64,000 bases of DNA from Streptomyces davaonensis JCM 4913 (GTDB taxonomy: Bacteria; Actinomycetota; Actinomycetes; Streptomycetales; Streptomycetaceae): NCBI RefSeq assembly GCF_000349325.1, contig NC_020504.1:62001-126000 (forward strand). Reading direction: 5' to 3'. Positions 51,601 to 59,609 of this stretch are shown here, piece by piece (the first letter of the stretch is position 1; every line of letters begins with the position of its first letter). A program made the translations under genes and the position numbers. The notes below the pieces were generated by a model. That model was not told the DNA's origin. It did no database searches and was given only the letters and a program-made list of their open reading frames with translations.

Positions 51601-51692
51601 CCGGCCGCGAAGGGCGCGGTCAGGCGGCGGGACATCCGTCCTGCGGCCCCGCGGGCGACCGAGGCGAGATCGAGTTCGGCAGGCAGCGTCAC
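48609..51692 (-). CDS. Large baseplate protein (Afp12/gp7-like) with embedded LamG domain
   Basis: 1027 aa. The N-terminal 200 residues hold the wedge-type start (VVRTLRDLDRDTQVTVRVAD). Residues about 218-415 form a concanavalin/LamG-3 sandwich: TVALYHLDDKPG, GLTAECFVKPDADGPDARIL, THVALVVDRAEGSVALWVDG, TIDEVRISRVARRTF. After it come EHYRRRLGLFRRWTLPTPAA and Big-like modules (VGVGATITVAASPVPPGPAE). LamG is a carbohydrate-binding fold, so the baseplate may sense a surface glycan. The start overlaps the gp6-like gene's end (ATGA). Position after gp6 fits Afp12. Confidence 0.8.
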   Translation of the reverse strand: MTLPAELDLASVARGAAGRMSRRLTAPFAAGGDVLHLALTPAAGAPGSADVSRYDFRDHVARFGATPIPSYVVRTLRDLDRDTQVTVRVADPALGGAATAEVILPAGTLAGESLPLLLPSGATDAARLTRLTVTHRVGPGFAAAPGVVADQWAVTALLGHTARLIWVLGAERDLLRRQIARTATQRQLATALGVSLDLIGADLAVPRFPPLAYSVDEDTVALYHLDDKPGAPIAVEDFTGRFPGHSAHHGTLSGSVTLGALGRYGTAAAFTGPGAVTVASDTAFGVPTNSGLTAECFVKPDADGPDARILARRGATGAGWSLELGAFGRGLPRTVRATVSDGTLEHVLHSGRSLRTDRFTHVALVVDRAEGSVALWVDGERADLRPAGALGPLTAAHPVVIGPGAGTALRATIDEVRISRVARRTFAPVLGEDDEHYRRRLGLFRRWTLPTPAALTTVLNDAVGTIGDVANPLVVDDTDSPADRGHTVVRVVPVALPPGESIDATGRRGVTSEEELYGDADDLTIDPVLLLRHDVGDVDYGPAPSGDPHLMQPPLARMVDRLRTIAAATAAGRLRIASAWTPDAQDARAAGRAVVLRHSTIAVSELAALAHRAGFPLVRTLPDATGVYASCAPGSPIVLGLPGTTPDDDITVGVGATITVAASPVPPGPAEVRWSVAAGGVRVTPAATAGQATVDGVFPGLAVVTIEVVHEGFAATASAAVRVLPTTLAADSSIAADGTLGAGPEVAGAPAERFDPAFLETFTAPSITLTTPNAGRIQPGTADRLRTLLTGLTGTLTLRSGFVPVPAGSAPTLASQGRALTMRHSSLTAGRLAALAHAAGFSWVAVDGADVKVLHRAEDLIVVRGPDLVEEGRSITLQVVPGPSAVSAATRLHWSTGPLAPTAGRADVVSPALAALQLTGRQAGQVWVQAAFREAGATGPYAMRVRLTSAVPAGATITRDQYDLIMNVVHALHPLGVEVLTRDIHPAVVELADQPSLDPDYTYPKFRKHRSTARLRPEHLRKELENG

Positions 51693-53005
51693 GGCGTCAC
51701 CAACTCCAGGTCGTGCAGGTCGGTGTCGGGACGGAAGACCGGCAGCTCGGTCGGGCCCATCACCAGGTTCTGCCCCACTGCGGCCTGCACCGTGGTGGTC
51801 TGGAAAGCCACCTCGCCGAAGGTGATCCGGCCGAACGCTGCCGGATGGCGGCGCAGGTGCAGGCGCTGGACGTCGAGCACGCCGTCGACCTCGACCACGG
51901 TCCGGACCACCTGGCTGTACAGCACGTCGCCGCCGAGCCGCAGGTCACCGAGGGCGCCGGCGAGCCGGGAGCGGATCTCCCGGTCCAGCGCCGCCTCATC
52001 GGAGCCGCGCTCGACCACCACGAGGGCCCGCACGCCGACGTCGATGTGGTCGGCCTCGATGATGTTCGGATGCACCCCGGGCGGCCGGATCCGCTCCAGC
52101 ACCTCTTGCACCCGTTCGAAGACGCCGCGCACCGCACCGGTGGTCCGCCACGGCCAGCGGAACTCGTGCGCCACCACCACGTCGAAGGTGTACGGCTCAC
52201 CGATCCGCCGCTCGGCGCTGAACAGCCGCTCGCCGAAGGCGAACTCGTTGAAGACGCTCTGCGACACGTCCACGCCCCCGAAGGGGTCGGAGAGCAGCAC
52301 GTCGACGACGCCATCGACGTCGAGCACGGCCTGCCGGGCTGCTTCGGCGGTCCAGAGCGTGCGGACGATGCCGAGCTGCCGGCCGCGGTAGGTGTCGTCG
52401 TCCTCGCGGTCGTCGCCGCCGGCGAGGTCGGTCTCGTTGGTCACGGTCACGTCGGCGGGACCGAAATCGGCCAGGTAGATCGCGCGGTACTGGGGATCGA
52501 TCACGGTGATCGTGCCCTGTGGCACGTTGCCGTCGGAGCCGCGGGCGAGGGCCTGCACCGCCACGTCCTGTGCCGGTGTGCCGGCGGTGAGCTCGACCGT
52601 GGCCGTGGTCGCGAAGGACTGCCCGCGGGCCGGGGCCAGCAGAATGGTGCCCTCCGGCACGACGTAGGCCCGGCCGGGCAGCCCCCCGGTGAGCGTCAGC
52701 GTGACGGTCCCGGTGGCGAACAGCTCGCGGCGGGGCAGACCGGCGTCGCTGCCGAGCAGGTCGAGGCTGTCTCCGGTCGCGGTGGACACGTACCCGCTGT
52801 AGTAGAAGTCCTCCAACCGTTTCCACAGCTCGGCGTCCTCCAGGGCCGCGGCCTCAATCAGCTTGGCCAGCGGGCTGGTGGCGCTGAGGTCGGCTGTCAG
52901 CCCGAGGGTGGCCCACATCTGCCGGGCCCGCTTCCTGGTGTCGGCCAGGATGGCGTCGACGCCTTTGAGGACGAAGCCGTCCCTGGTCACCCCGTACTCG
53001 CTCAT
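51689..53005 (-). CDS. Baseplate J-like protein (gp6/Afp11 type)
   Basis: 438 aa. MSEYGVTRDGFVLKGVDAIL is the baseplate-J start. Later landmarks include LFATGTVTLTLTGG, YVVPEGTILLAPARGQSFAT, DREDDDTYRGRQLGIVR and GVVDVLLSDPFGG. It forms the wedge ring around the central hub and triggers sheath contraction. It is 3 bp from the gp25 gene and overlaps the large baseplate gene as ATGA, giving the standard gp25-gp6-gp7 order of contractile systems. Intact. Confidence 0.92.
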   Translation of the reverse strand: MSEYGVTRDGFVLKGVDAILADTRKRARQMWATLGLTADLSATSPLAKLIEAAALEDAELWKRLEDFYYSGYVSTATGDSLDLLGSDAGLPRRELFATGTVTLTLTGGLPGRAYVVPEGTILLAPARGQSFATTATVELTAGTPAQDVAVQALARGSDGNVPQGTITVIDPQYRAIYLADFGPADVTVTNETDLAGGDDREDDDTYRGRQLGIVRTLWTAEAARQAVLDVDGVVDVLLSDPFGGVDVSQSVFNEFAFGERLFSAERRIGEPYTFDVVVAHEFRWPWRTTGAVRGVFERVQEVLERIRPPGVHPNIIEADHIDVGVRALVVVERGSDEAALDREIRSRLAGALGDLRLGGDVLYSQVVRTVVEVDGVLDVQRLHLRRHPAAFGRITFGEVAFQTTTVQAAVGQNLVMGPTELPVFRPDTDLHDLELVTP

Positions 53006-53008
53006 CGC

Positions 53009-53476
53009 TCAGAACTCCACATCGACCAGGACCGACGTCGTGACGTTCTGGATCGTCTCCACCGTCACGAGCACCTGCCACAGCCTCGTGCGGTGGCCGG
53101 ACGGACGCCCACCGGCCGCCACGACCTGGGCCAGGAACTGCGGGTCGTCGTCGAACAGCACCTCGGTGACCTCGCGGACGCGTGGATCGGAGCCGAGCGT
53201 TCGCACCACTTCGAGCCGGATCAGCTCCTTGACCGTGCGACGGTTGTTGCCGCCGGTGAACGCGCCCCGTACGTCCAGGCCGTAACCGGCGTTGACCGGA
53301 TCGGTGCCGAACGGGGTGAGCAGCCGCAGGGTGAGCGCCTGCTCGAGGTTCGCCAGGCCGTGCACCAGTTGCGGCTCGCCGTCCGGGGGGTCCGCGGTGA
53401 GCACGAGGTCGCCGTCCTGGAGCCGGAAGCCGGAGCCGTACAGGATTTCCCCGGAAGGCGGGGCGGGGCTGGTCAT
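53009..53476 (-). CDS. gp25/GPW-type baseplate wedge protein (Afp9-like)
   Basis: 155 aa from ATG 53476, overlapping the PAAR gene stop (ATGA). NLEQALTLRLLTPFGTDPVN, then AGYGLDVRGAFTGGNNRRTV and RTLGSDPRVREVTEV form the conserved GPW_gp25 block; TPFGTDPxNxxYG is characteristic. It joins sheath to wedge during assembly. Immediately upstream of the baseplate-J gene, as expected. Confidence 0.92.
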   Translation of the reverse strand: MTSPAPPSGEILYGSGFRLQDGDLVLTADPPDGEPQLVHGLANLEQALTLRLLTPFGTDPVNAGYGLDVRGAFTGGNNRRTVKELIRLEVVRTLGSDPRVREVTEVLFDDDPQFLAQVVAAGGRPSGHRTRLWQVLVTVETIQNVTTSVLVDVEF

Positions 53477-53817
53477 GACGCCTCCAGAACTTTCTGGCCG
53501 GCGCTGCGGACCTGCCACAGCACCGGCTGCGGTGGCACCGCGTCGGTGAGCCCCAGCGCCGTCTCCAGCATCACCGGCTGACCGGATACGGTCAGCGTGC
53601 TGCTCCGCCCGGCGATGATCGACGTCACCTTGAGGCAGGGCTTCTGCCCGGCGGCGGTGTTGGTGTTCGTGCAGCCGGATACGGTCGCTGCGAGGAGGTC
53701 CGCCTGCACCAGCACGGGCGACCCCCCAGCGGTCAGCGCCGAGGTGGATGCCTGAACCATCAGCTGTCCTTGGTGGGCGCAGACGAGCTGGGCGGCGGTG
53801 GTCAGCACGGCTGGCAT
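53473..53817 (-). CDS. PAAR-like spike tip protein (Afp10-like)
   Basis: 114 aa. The pattern TTAAQLVCAHQGQLMV, LTAGGSPVLVQADLLAATVS, GCTNTNTAAGQKPCLKVTSI and STLTVSGQPVMLETALG matches the PAAR-like beta-helix tip, with its single Cys residues arranged to bind a metal at the point. It sharpens the VgrG-like spike and may carry cargo. It shares one base of stop/start overlap with both neighbours. Confidence 0.85.
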   Translation of the reverse strand: MPAVLTTAAQLVCAHQGQLMVQASTSALTAGGSPVLVQADLLAATVSGCTNTNTAAGQKPCLKVTSIIAGRSSTLTVSGQPVMLETALGLTDAVPPQPVLWQVRSAGQKVLEAS

Positions 53818-55490
53818 CAGGACACCGCCACCTTCGCGCCGTCGAGTTTGAGCGACACCTTCCCGTTGGTGAGGGTCAGCGTCTTCTGGTTGGTGGTGAT
53901 GGTGACCTTGCCCTGGGACGAGATCTCGATCTTGGTGCCTGAGTGGTGCTCGATGGTCACCGTGTCGTCGGCCGGCGTCTTTGGTCGCTTCCCGACGTCC
54001 GGCAGCTTCGGGCCACCAACCAGCACGTGCAGCGCGCGCACCTGGACGACCCGGCGGCCGGTGGCGTCGATCAGGTCGTTGGCGCCCTTGCCGGTGGGCA
54101 GGCCGTCCTTGTCGAGCTCGGTGGGCAGGGCGAGCCAGTAGTCGCCAGGTTCGTTGCCGGGTGGTTCGTGCCCCGACTGCCGCGACCAGAGCCAGCCGGC
54201 GACCACGGCGTCGTCGACCGCGCCCCGGTTGTGCGCGAGCAGGGCGCGCATCCCCGGATAGACCGGGGTCACCAGGCCGACCTTGTGGAAAGCGAAGGGT
54301 GCCGCGAGAGGCTTGCTGTGCAGCTTCACGTCGTCGTCGACCGGACTGGCGACGCTCGGCGCGGACACGCCGGGCTGCGGGCGCTGGCCGTAGTTGAGGT
54401 CCGTGACGTGCTTACTGTCCTTGCCCGAGCGGTACGCGGTCACCTCGCCCACGTCGATCGCCGGGTGGTCGGATCGGCCGCGGTCGACCACATCCTGGAC
54501 TCGGTCCACCACGCCGCGCACGCCGCCGATGACCCGGGCCCGCTTGCCCGGTGCGACCGCGGTGAGCGTCAGCTTGCAGATGTAGCCGGTGGCCATGCCG
54601 TACGTGTGGGTGACCTGGCCGATCCGCAACGGGCCGGCCGGCACGTCGTCAAGGCCGGTAACCGTGACGGTCTGTCCGGCCCGCAGCTCCGGGTGCCCGA
54701 GAACGGTGACATTGAGGCCGGTGCGCACGGCGGCCGTCGCGCTCTTCGCCGACGCGTCCGGGCTCTCGGTCTGGGTGTCTGCCCGGGCGACCAGGTTCCG
54801 GTCCGGGTCGACCTGGATGGGCGCAAGCTCCCGCCCGACCGCGTTGCCGAGCAGGACCGAGCCGTCCCGCACGATGATCGGCACGTCGGCGTCGGCGGCG
54901 AGCTGCTGCAGCGCGGTGAGGGTGTTGCCGGAGCAGACGCTGATGTCGCCGACCGACCCGGGGATCGTCGAGCCGGGCGCCAGGTCGACTCCTTCCGGCA
55001 GCAGGTCGCGGACCAGCTTGAGCCGGGGCAACGCGGCCGGTCGGTCCAACCGGGCCTCCTTGTCACGCAGCAGGTAACCGGCCTCCTCTTGGCCCTCGAT
55101 GACCGTCTCGGTCACCCCATCGATGCCGATCTTGGTGGTCACCCCCTTGGCTCGCCCGGTCATCACCGGCCGCGAGCCGAGCCGGGTGCCCAGGTCGTCG
55201 AAATAGCCGAGCCGGATCGTCACCTTGAGCCCATCCGACGAGTAGCCCGACCGGAGCTGCCGGATGGCATCGGCGGGCAGGCCGTAGAGGGTGACGCAGA
55301 ACGTGTCGGCGGTCGCGCCCTCGCCCATCTCGACGGTCACCTTCGCGTCGAGGACGATCCCGCCGGCGTACACGTCGTTGCTCACCGTGAGCGGCAGGCC
55401 GAACCCGGCGAAGGAGGCGATCGACTGGGTCAGGCTGCCACCACCGGAGGCCTGCTCGATGTGAACGCGATGCCACAGCACCAGGCTCAT
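53817..55490 (-). CDS. VgrG/gp27-gp5-like spike-hub protein (Afp8-like)
   Basis: 557 aa from ATG 55490 (overlaps the previous stop as ATGA). The gp27-like hub includes DGLKVTIRLGYFDDLG, TGRAKGVTTKIGIDGVTETV and LTALQQLAADADVPIIVRDG. After that comes an OB-fold (VYPGMRALLAHNRGAVDDAV, WSRQSGHEP) and a C-terminal triple-stranded beta-helix (TKIEISSQGKVTITTNQKTL). It forms the trimeric needle in the middle of the baseplate, capped by the PAAR protein encoded next. No effector extension is seen at the C-terminus. Confidence 0.9.
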   Translation of the reverse strand: MSLVLWHRVHIEQASGGGSLTQSIASFAGFGLPLTVSNDVYAGGIVLDAKVTVEMGEGATADTFCVTLYGLPADAIRQLRSGYSSDGLKVTIRLGYFDDLGTRLGSRPVMTGRAKGVTTKIGIDGVTETVIEGQEEAGYLLRDKEARLDRPAALPRLKLVRDLLPEGVDLAPGSTIPGSVGDISVCSGNTLTALQQLAADADVPIIVRDGSVLLGNAVGRELAPIQVDPDRNLVARADTQTESPDASAKSATAAVRTGLNVTVLGHPELRAGQTVTVTGLDDVPAGPLRIGQVTHTYGMATGYICKLTLTAVAPGKRARVIGGVRGVVDRVQDVVDRGRSDHPAIDVGEVTAYRSGKDSKHVTDLNYGQRPQPGVSAPSVASPVDDDVKLHSKPLAAPFAFHKVGLVTPVYPGMRALLAHNRGAVDDAVVAGWLWSRQSGHEPPGNEPGDYWLALPTELDKDGLPTGKGANDLIDATGRRVVQVRALHVLVGGPKLPDVGKRPKTPADDTVTIEHHSGTKIEISSQGKVTITTNQKTLTLTNGKVSLKLDGAKVAVS

Positions 55491-55870
55491 GCCAGTGCCA
55501 CCCCCGCCACCACTTCGGAGCCCCACCGGCCGAAGCCGTTCAGGTTGCCCAGTGCGATCCGGATCGTGCGGAACACCAGCGCGAGCTCGCCCGCGCGGTA
55601 CACCATGTCGGGGATCACCTTGCGACGCAGCAGCGTGACGCCCCCGGCGGTCCCCTCCCGGACCACGGTCACCACCAGGAAGGCGCCGTCACCGGGCAGG
55701 TTCACCAGGGAGTTGAGGCCGGCCGGGGCGTGTACGTCCGGGAGGGCCTCCTCGGCGATCGTGACCTGGAAGCCGAAAACGTAGCTGCGGCCTTCGAACG
55801 AAAGCCGGAACGACTGCGGGAAACCCTCGTCGGGGTTCACCGGCAACCGCAGGAATGATGGTTCGCTCAT
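55487..55870 (-). CDS. Small baseplate hub/plug-like protein, 127 aa
   Basis: MSEPSFLRLPVNPDEGFPQS, then FRLSFEGRSYVFGFQVTIAE, LVVTVVREGTAGGVTLLRRK and a terminal ALGNLNGFGRWGSEVV. The beta-rich pattern around an F-x-L-x-F-x-G-x-x-Y strand recalls phage baseplate plug/hub proteins. Its place between the LysM-slot protein and the spike fits a hub adaptor. The family assignment is tentative. Confidence 0.55.
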   Translation of the reverse strand: MSEPSFLRLPVNPDEGFPQSFRLSFEGRSYVFGFQVTIAEEALPDVHAPAGLNSLVNLPGDGAFLVVTVVREGTAGGVTLLRRKVIPDMVYRAGELALVFRTIRIALGNLNGFGRWGSEVVAGVALA

Positions 55871-55895
55871 CCGGACTCCAGATGGATACGAGTAA

Positions 55896-56399
55896 CTAGA
55901 GCGGGGGGCCGGGGCTGCGCGGGGCCGGGCTCGGCGGCGGCGTGGCCCGGGAGGCCGCCGTGCCCGCCGCGAGCGCCATGTCCGCCGCCTCGCCGACGAG
56001 CGCCGAGAGGTTGGAGCGGGGCACGTGCTGCAGGCTCAGCGAGACGTCCAGCGCCTCCCGCTTCGACGTGCTCTGTGTGATCCGCAGGTCGGTGATCTGC
56101 ATGTCCAGGCTGATCGTCAGGCCGGAGACCACTGGAATGCCGGCGACCGCCATCAGCGGCGCAGCGGCCGCGGCCAGCGCCCGGCTGGTCAGCGCCATCG
56201 CCTCCAGGGCCTTCTTGACGAGCAGCCGGTCCGGCCCGATCAGGACGGCCTCGATCGCGATCGTCTTCACGGTCGGCTGGGTCGCCTGCGACCAGCGGCT
56301 TCCCATGATCCGCTCGATCCGGTAGCCCTGGCTGATCGTCATGCTCTGCACGTGGAACAGCGGGACGGCGCCGACCAGCACCGGCGGGTTGCCGGTCAC
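55896..56399 (-). CDS. Tail-tube initiator / hub adaptor-like protein (Afp7 slot), 167 aa
   Basis: GTG 56399 overlaps the previous stop as GTGA. AVPLFHVQSMTISQGYRIER, VKTIAIEAVLIGPDRLLVKK and LTISLDMQITDLRITQSTSK make a compact beta domain related in style to Afp7-type adaptors, which connect the tube to the VgrG hub. The usual C-terminal LysM is not evident; the tail is a Pro/Ser-rich stretch (PPPSPAPRSPGPPL). Location supports the role better than sequence does. Confidence 0.55.
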   Translation of the reverse strand: MTGNPPVLVGAVPLFHVQSMTISQGYRIERIMGSRWSQATQPTVKTIAIEAVLIGPDRLLVKKALEAMALTSRALAAAAAPLMAVAGIPVVSGLTISLDMQITDLRITQSTSKREALDVSLSLQHVPRSNLSALVGEAADMALAAGTAASRATPPPSPAPRSPGPPL

Positions 56400-56584
56400 T
56401 GCCGGCTCGCCAGCTCACGGTCGAGCTGGGCGAAGACCTCGGACACCACCCGCTGCACCAGCGCTTCGTCCGCGTCACCGACGACCTCGACCTCGACCGG
56501 GAAGTAGTAGTGCACCGCCGCTCCCTCGCCGGCCGGGGACGGCGGCCCGGCAGCCGGAAGGGACGTGTCGCCGGGGCCGGCCAC
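56396..56584 (-). CDS. Small conserved-looking protein after the tube gene, 62 aa
   Basis: GTG 56584, three bases after the tube-gene stop. The second half AVHYYFPVEVEVVGDADEAL, then VQRVVSEVFAQLDREL forms a strand-helix unit; the first half is Gly/Pro-rich. Its stop overlaps the next GTG. A gene of this size and shape is common between tube and baseplate genes in injection clusters. Function unknown. Confidence 0.6.
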   Translation of the reverse strand: MAGPGDTSLPAAGPPSPAGEGAAVHYYFPVEVEVVGDADEALVQRVVSEVFAQLDRELASRQ

Positions 56585-56586
56585 GG

Positions 56587-56979
56587 TCAGTCCTCCACAC
56601 CGACGGTCAGCGCCATGCAGGTGAAGTTCGCCTGCGGCACTCCGTCGATGACCACGTTGCTGGGCGACGCCGAGGTGACCACACACCGGGCGAACTTCAT
56701 GGCCTTGAACGCCCAGTCGGTGCCGCGTTTCTCGGCCACCGTGATGGCGAACTCGGCGCCGTTGACCGCCAGCTCAGTGAGATCGGCCACGGTCGACGCG
56801 ATCGCCGGCACCGTCATCGTGAAGGTGAAGGTGAACGGCTGCCGGACATAGCCGGTGTTGTCCTGCTCCAGGCTGTGCACCACGGTGTGCGGCACGTTGA
56901 AGGTGGGTGTGAAGTTCGTGATCGGGGTGATTGTCCGATCGCCGAGTTTTACCTCGAGGCGCGTGTTCCAGTCGGCCAT
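56587..56979 (-). CDS. Contractile injection system inner tube protein (Afp1/Afp5-like)
   Basis: 130 aa from ATG 56979. MADWNTRLEVKLGDRTITPI, TNFTPTFNVPHTVVHSLEQD, PFTFTFTMTVPAIASTVADL, and a terminal FTCMALTVGVED are the beta-barrel pattern of the gp19/Hcp-like tube. It stacks as hexamers inside the sheath and is expelled on contraction. Fourteen bases after the sheath gene. Only one tube gene and one sheath gene occur in the window. Confidence 0.88.
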   Translation of the reverse strand: MADWNTRLEVKLGDRTITPITNFTPTFNVPHTVVHSLEQDNTGYVRQPFTFTFTMTVPAIASTVADLTELAVNGAEFAITVAEKRGTDWAFKAMKFARCVVTSASPSNVVIDGVPQANFTCMALTVGVED

Positions 56980-56993
56980 GGTCGCGGGTCCTC

Positions 56994-58430
56994 CTACACG
57001 AACTTGAGCGTGAGTGACAGGCGATGGATCGCCCCGGCGTAGTCGACGGAGACCAGGACCTCGATCACGCGCTGGGCCTGTGCATCGTTGATCAGGCGGA
57101 GCTCGGCCTCGGTCAATGTGTTCGGGTCCTTGTCGAGCAGCACCTTGAGCGGCGTGGTGATCTCGAAGTCCTCGATCACCTCGCTCTGCATCAGGGGCTG
57201 GAGCACCGCCTCCATCTGGGCCTCCAGCGCGCGCAGCCCGGAGCGGCTCATGCGCAGGTTCCCGATCGTCTTGATGAGCTGCGCCTTCAGACGGAACGAG
57301 ACGTCGTCGATGGTGCGTACGATGTCGATGTATTTCTTGCCGCCGGGATTGCCGGTGTAGCCCTCGCCCAGATAGGTCCCCTGCCCGGGAATCAGCTCCG
57401 GGTTGACCAGCCAATTCACGCCGTTTCCGGCCGGTCCGCTGGCGAAGGTCTCGGTGCCGTTGATGGCCGCGATCTCCGAGGGCGTGAACTCCTTGCTGGT
57501 GATGTTGACCGGTTTGAGCAGCATCGAGATATGCGGCTCGTAACCGGCGATCACCCCGGCCACGGCCGCCGCCGCGTCCTGGTCGCTCTTGTGGGCGATG
57601 TAGACCATCCGCTCGTTGGCCAGCGCCCCGGTGACGACGCCGGTCGCCGTGGCTCCCTTGGCCAACATGGCCACGCCCATCCGCTCCTTGCCGTCCCCAC
57701 CGGTGTTGGAGACGCTGCTGACGTGGTTGGCCAGCTGCACGATCGCACCACCCGTCGCCGCGCCGGTGGTGGCGTCCAGAGCGGTGTTCGCGAGCACGAT
57801 GAGTTGCGCGTCTAGCGGCGCGACCGCGTTGAGGGCCGACGCCCAGTCCGGTCCGGCGGCCGTCCGCACGCCGTGGACCAGCGTCGGCCCCGGCGACTGC
57901 GCGAAGGCGAGCGCGATGGCCTCGCCCAGGTCCCCCGGGGCGCGGCGGCGGGCCTCGACCGGATCGGTGAAGGCAATCGGCGTGTTCGCTCGGGCGATGG
58001 GCGGCTCGTCACCCAGCCGCGCGTCCGCCGTCGTATCGGTGAACACCGTGGTGGAGTTGTCCTCGATCGTCGCCAGCAGCCGACCGGAGCCTGCAGCCCC
58101 GTTGACGACCGTGCGGTAGAGCCGGCGCGCCACAGTGTTCGTGCCGGCCCCGCCGGTCGGGATGGCGGTAAGCTTGACGACCTGGTTGCCGGCCGTGGTA
58201 TCGACCGTGGCCTCGGCGCCGACCTCGGACTCTCCCTGGTCGGTCACCATGGTCACTGCGTAGCGATATTTGCCGATCCCCAGCCCTGTGCCGGTGGCCG
58301 CCGCGGCGGTTGGCGCGGCCGGCGCTGTGACGGGCAGAACCTGACCCACCACGGCGATGTTGCCGAAGGCGCGCACCGCTGGCGCGAACAGGTCAACAAC
58401 CGGATTCACCCGGATATAGCGGACAGTCAT
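56994..58430 (-). CDS. Contractile tail sheath protein
   Basis: 478 aa. The C-terminal half holds the defining sheath motif: GVNWLVNPELIPGQGTYLGE (start), KKYIDIVRTIDDVSFRLKAQ, and the terminal handshake domain SGLRALEAQMEAVLQPLMQS, VDYAGAIHRLSLTLKF. An inserted N-terminal fibronectin-like domain (ATGTGLGIGKYRYAVTMVTD, GAEATVDTTAGNQVVKLTAI) is likely surface-exposed. Contraction of the sheath drives the tube. Directly upstream of the tube gene. Confidence 0.95.
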   Translation of the reverse strand: MTVRYIRVNPVVDLFAPAVRAFGNIAVVGQVLPVTAPAAPTAAAATGTGLGIGKYRYAVTMVTDQGESEVGAEATVDTTAGNQVVKLTAIPTGGAGTNTVARRLYRTVVNGAAGSGRLLATIEDNSTTVFTDTTADARLGDEPPIARANTPIAFTDPVEARRRAPGDLGEAIALAFAQSPGPTLVHGVRTAAGPDWASALNAVAPLDAQLIVLANTALDATTGAATGGAIVQLANHVSSVSNTGGDGKERMGVAMLAKGATATGVVTGALANERMVYIAHKSDQDAAAAVAGVIAGYEPHISMLLKPVNITSKEFTPSEIAAINGTETFASGPAGNGVNWLVNPELIPGQGTYLGEGYTGNPGGKKYIDIVRTIDDVSFRLKAQLIKTIGNLRMSRSGLRALEAQMEAVLQPLMQSEVIEDFEITTPLKVLLDKDPNTLTEAELRLINDAQAQRVIEVLVSVDYAGAIHRLSLTLKFV

Positions 58431-58460
58431 AGGCGGTCTTCCCCACCTTCGTCGGTTGGC

Positions 58461-58637
58461 TCAGTGGAATTTGGCCTGGAGCTTTTGTCGCAGCCGGGTC
58501 TGTTCTTCACGGCTCAGCGGCGGAAGCGGGCTCAGCGTTGCTCGGCCCTCGGTGTCCGGTGGATCGGTGACGGCGTCCTGCGGGCCGGTGGCCGCCTCGG
58601 GCGGCTCTTCGTCCGGCTTTCGTCGCCGTGGGGGCAT
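58461..58637 (-). CDS. Small basic/acidic protein upstream of the sheath, 58 aa
   Basis: ATG 58637 with GGAGGACATC upstream, ending TGA at 58461, just before the sheath gene. MPPRRRKPDEEPPEAATGPQ, then a linker and a C-terminal helix LSREEQTRLRQKLQAKFH. A good ribosome site, tight spacing and an amphipathic helix make it a real gene. It could be an assembly chaperone for the sheath. No family recognised. Confidence 0.65.
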   Translation of the reverse strand: MPPRRRKPDEEPPEAATGPQDAVTDPPDTEGRATLSPLPPLSREEQTRLRQKLQAKFH

Positions 58638-58665
58638 GATGTCCTCCGTCCCAGCATGGGGAGCG

Positions 58666-59484
58666 CTAAACGAAAAGGGCCAGTACTCCTTCGGAGGCGA
58701 AGAAGGACTCCAGGGCGGCCTGAGTCAACGGTTGCCCGGGCACGGCCGAGACGGGAAAGAGCACTACCGGGGCGTACGGTGTCCGTACTTCCGTTCCGTC
58801 CGACCGCGGCTGAGGGACGATCGCGCGCTCGATCGCTGTCTGGGCCAGTTTGGCGTCCCGTAGTGCGGCTGCCACGTCCACCGTCTCGCGGATGAGAATC
58901 GCCAGTTTGAGATCGTAGCGATGAAGGTTCGCCGGGTCGTTCGGGTCAAAGGGGCCTGGGAAACGCAACCGGACTTCGGTGATCAGGTATTGAAACGCCT
59001 CGCGGAGTTCCTCGACTGTGGTGATGTCGTGCTTGGCCATGAAGGCGTCAAGGTCGATGAAGCGGAAATGGCTGCGAAAGTCGTCCAGGGTCGCGAATCC
59101 AGTGATCTCACGCGAGAGAATCGACTGTACGTCGCCCACATCGATGTCCAGCAGCAAGGTCAGGCCGAGTTCGGCGGCCAGATCGACCCAGACCGGGGCC
59201 GTCGGATCGTGCCGTTCGAGGGCGAGATCGGTGCGGGTGAAGGGGGGCCCGTTCTGAAACCAGGTGCCAGCGGTGCGGCGCGGGGGGAAGACGGGGCGCT
59301 GGAACTCGGTCTGATGCACCTGTACGTCCGACACGCCGTGGATGGTGGCGAACTCCATGGTGTAGGCCGCACTCAGCAGGGCGCGCACACGGCCGTGTTC
59401 GGTGTCGCCGGGCGGATCGACCAGACTGGTGAGCTGCGCGGGATCACTGAGCCGTAGCATCTGCTGGTCGACAAATTCGCTCAT
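58666..59484 (-). CDS. Injection-cluster protein of unknown function, 272 aa
   Basis: ATG 59484. FVDQQMLRLSDPAQLTSLVD, PVWVDLAAELGLTLLLDIDV, DLDAFMAKHDITTVEELREA, NLHRYDLKLAILIRETVDVA and a hydrophobic tail ESFFASEGVLALFV. Mixed alpha/beta, cytoplasmic, no recognised motif. It lies between the regulator genes and the sheath. A tail-terminator role (Afp16 slot) is possible from position, but it does not look like the usual DUF4255 terminator. Confidence 0.6.
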   Translation of the reverse strand: MSEFVDQQMLRLSDPAQLTSLVDPPGDTEHGRVRALLSAAYTMEFATIHGVSDVQVHQTEFQRPVFPPRRTAGTWFQNGPPFTRTDLALERHDPTAPVWVDLAAELGLTLLLDIDVGDVQSILSREITGFATLDDFRSHFRFIDLDAFMAKHDITTVEELREAFQYLITEVRLRFPGPFDPNDPANLHRYDLKLAILIRETVDVAAALRDAKLAQTAIERAIVPQPRSDGTEVRTPYAPVVLFPVSAVPGQPLTQAALESFFASEGVLALFV

Positions 59485-59609
59485 GAAAGCGCCCTTCGGG
59501 GATCGTCGGGCTGACGGCTGCCATATACGCGGCATGTATGTGCCAGTGCGCGGCCGGAGACGCATCTTCCCGGGGACCATGCGCAGCACCGGCGTGGCGC
59601 CTCGGCTCC

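Noticed and set aside
53817..56979. Type VI secretion system or R-type pyocin
   Set aside because: No TssB/C, TssJLM or ClpV, and no lysis cassette; single sheath and tube with PAAR and VgrG-like spike plus LuxR regulators fit an extracellular/cytoplasmic contractile injection system better.
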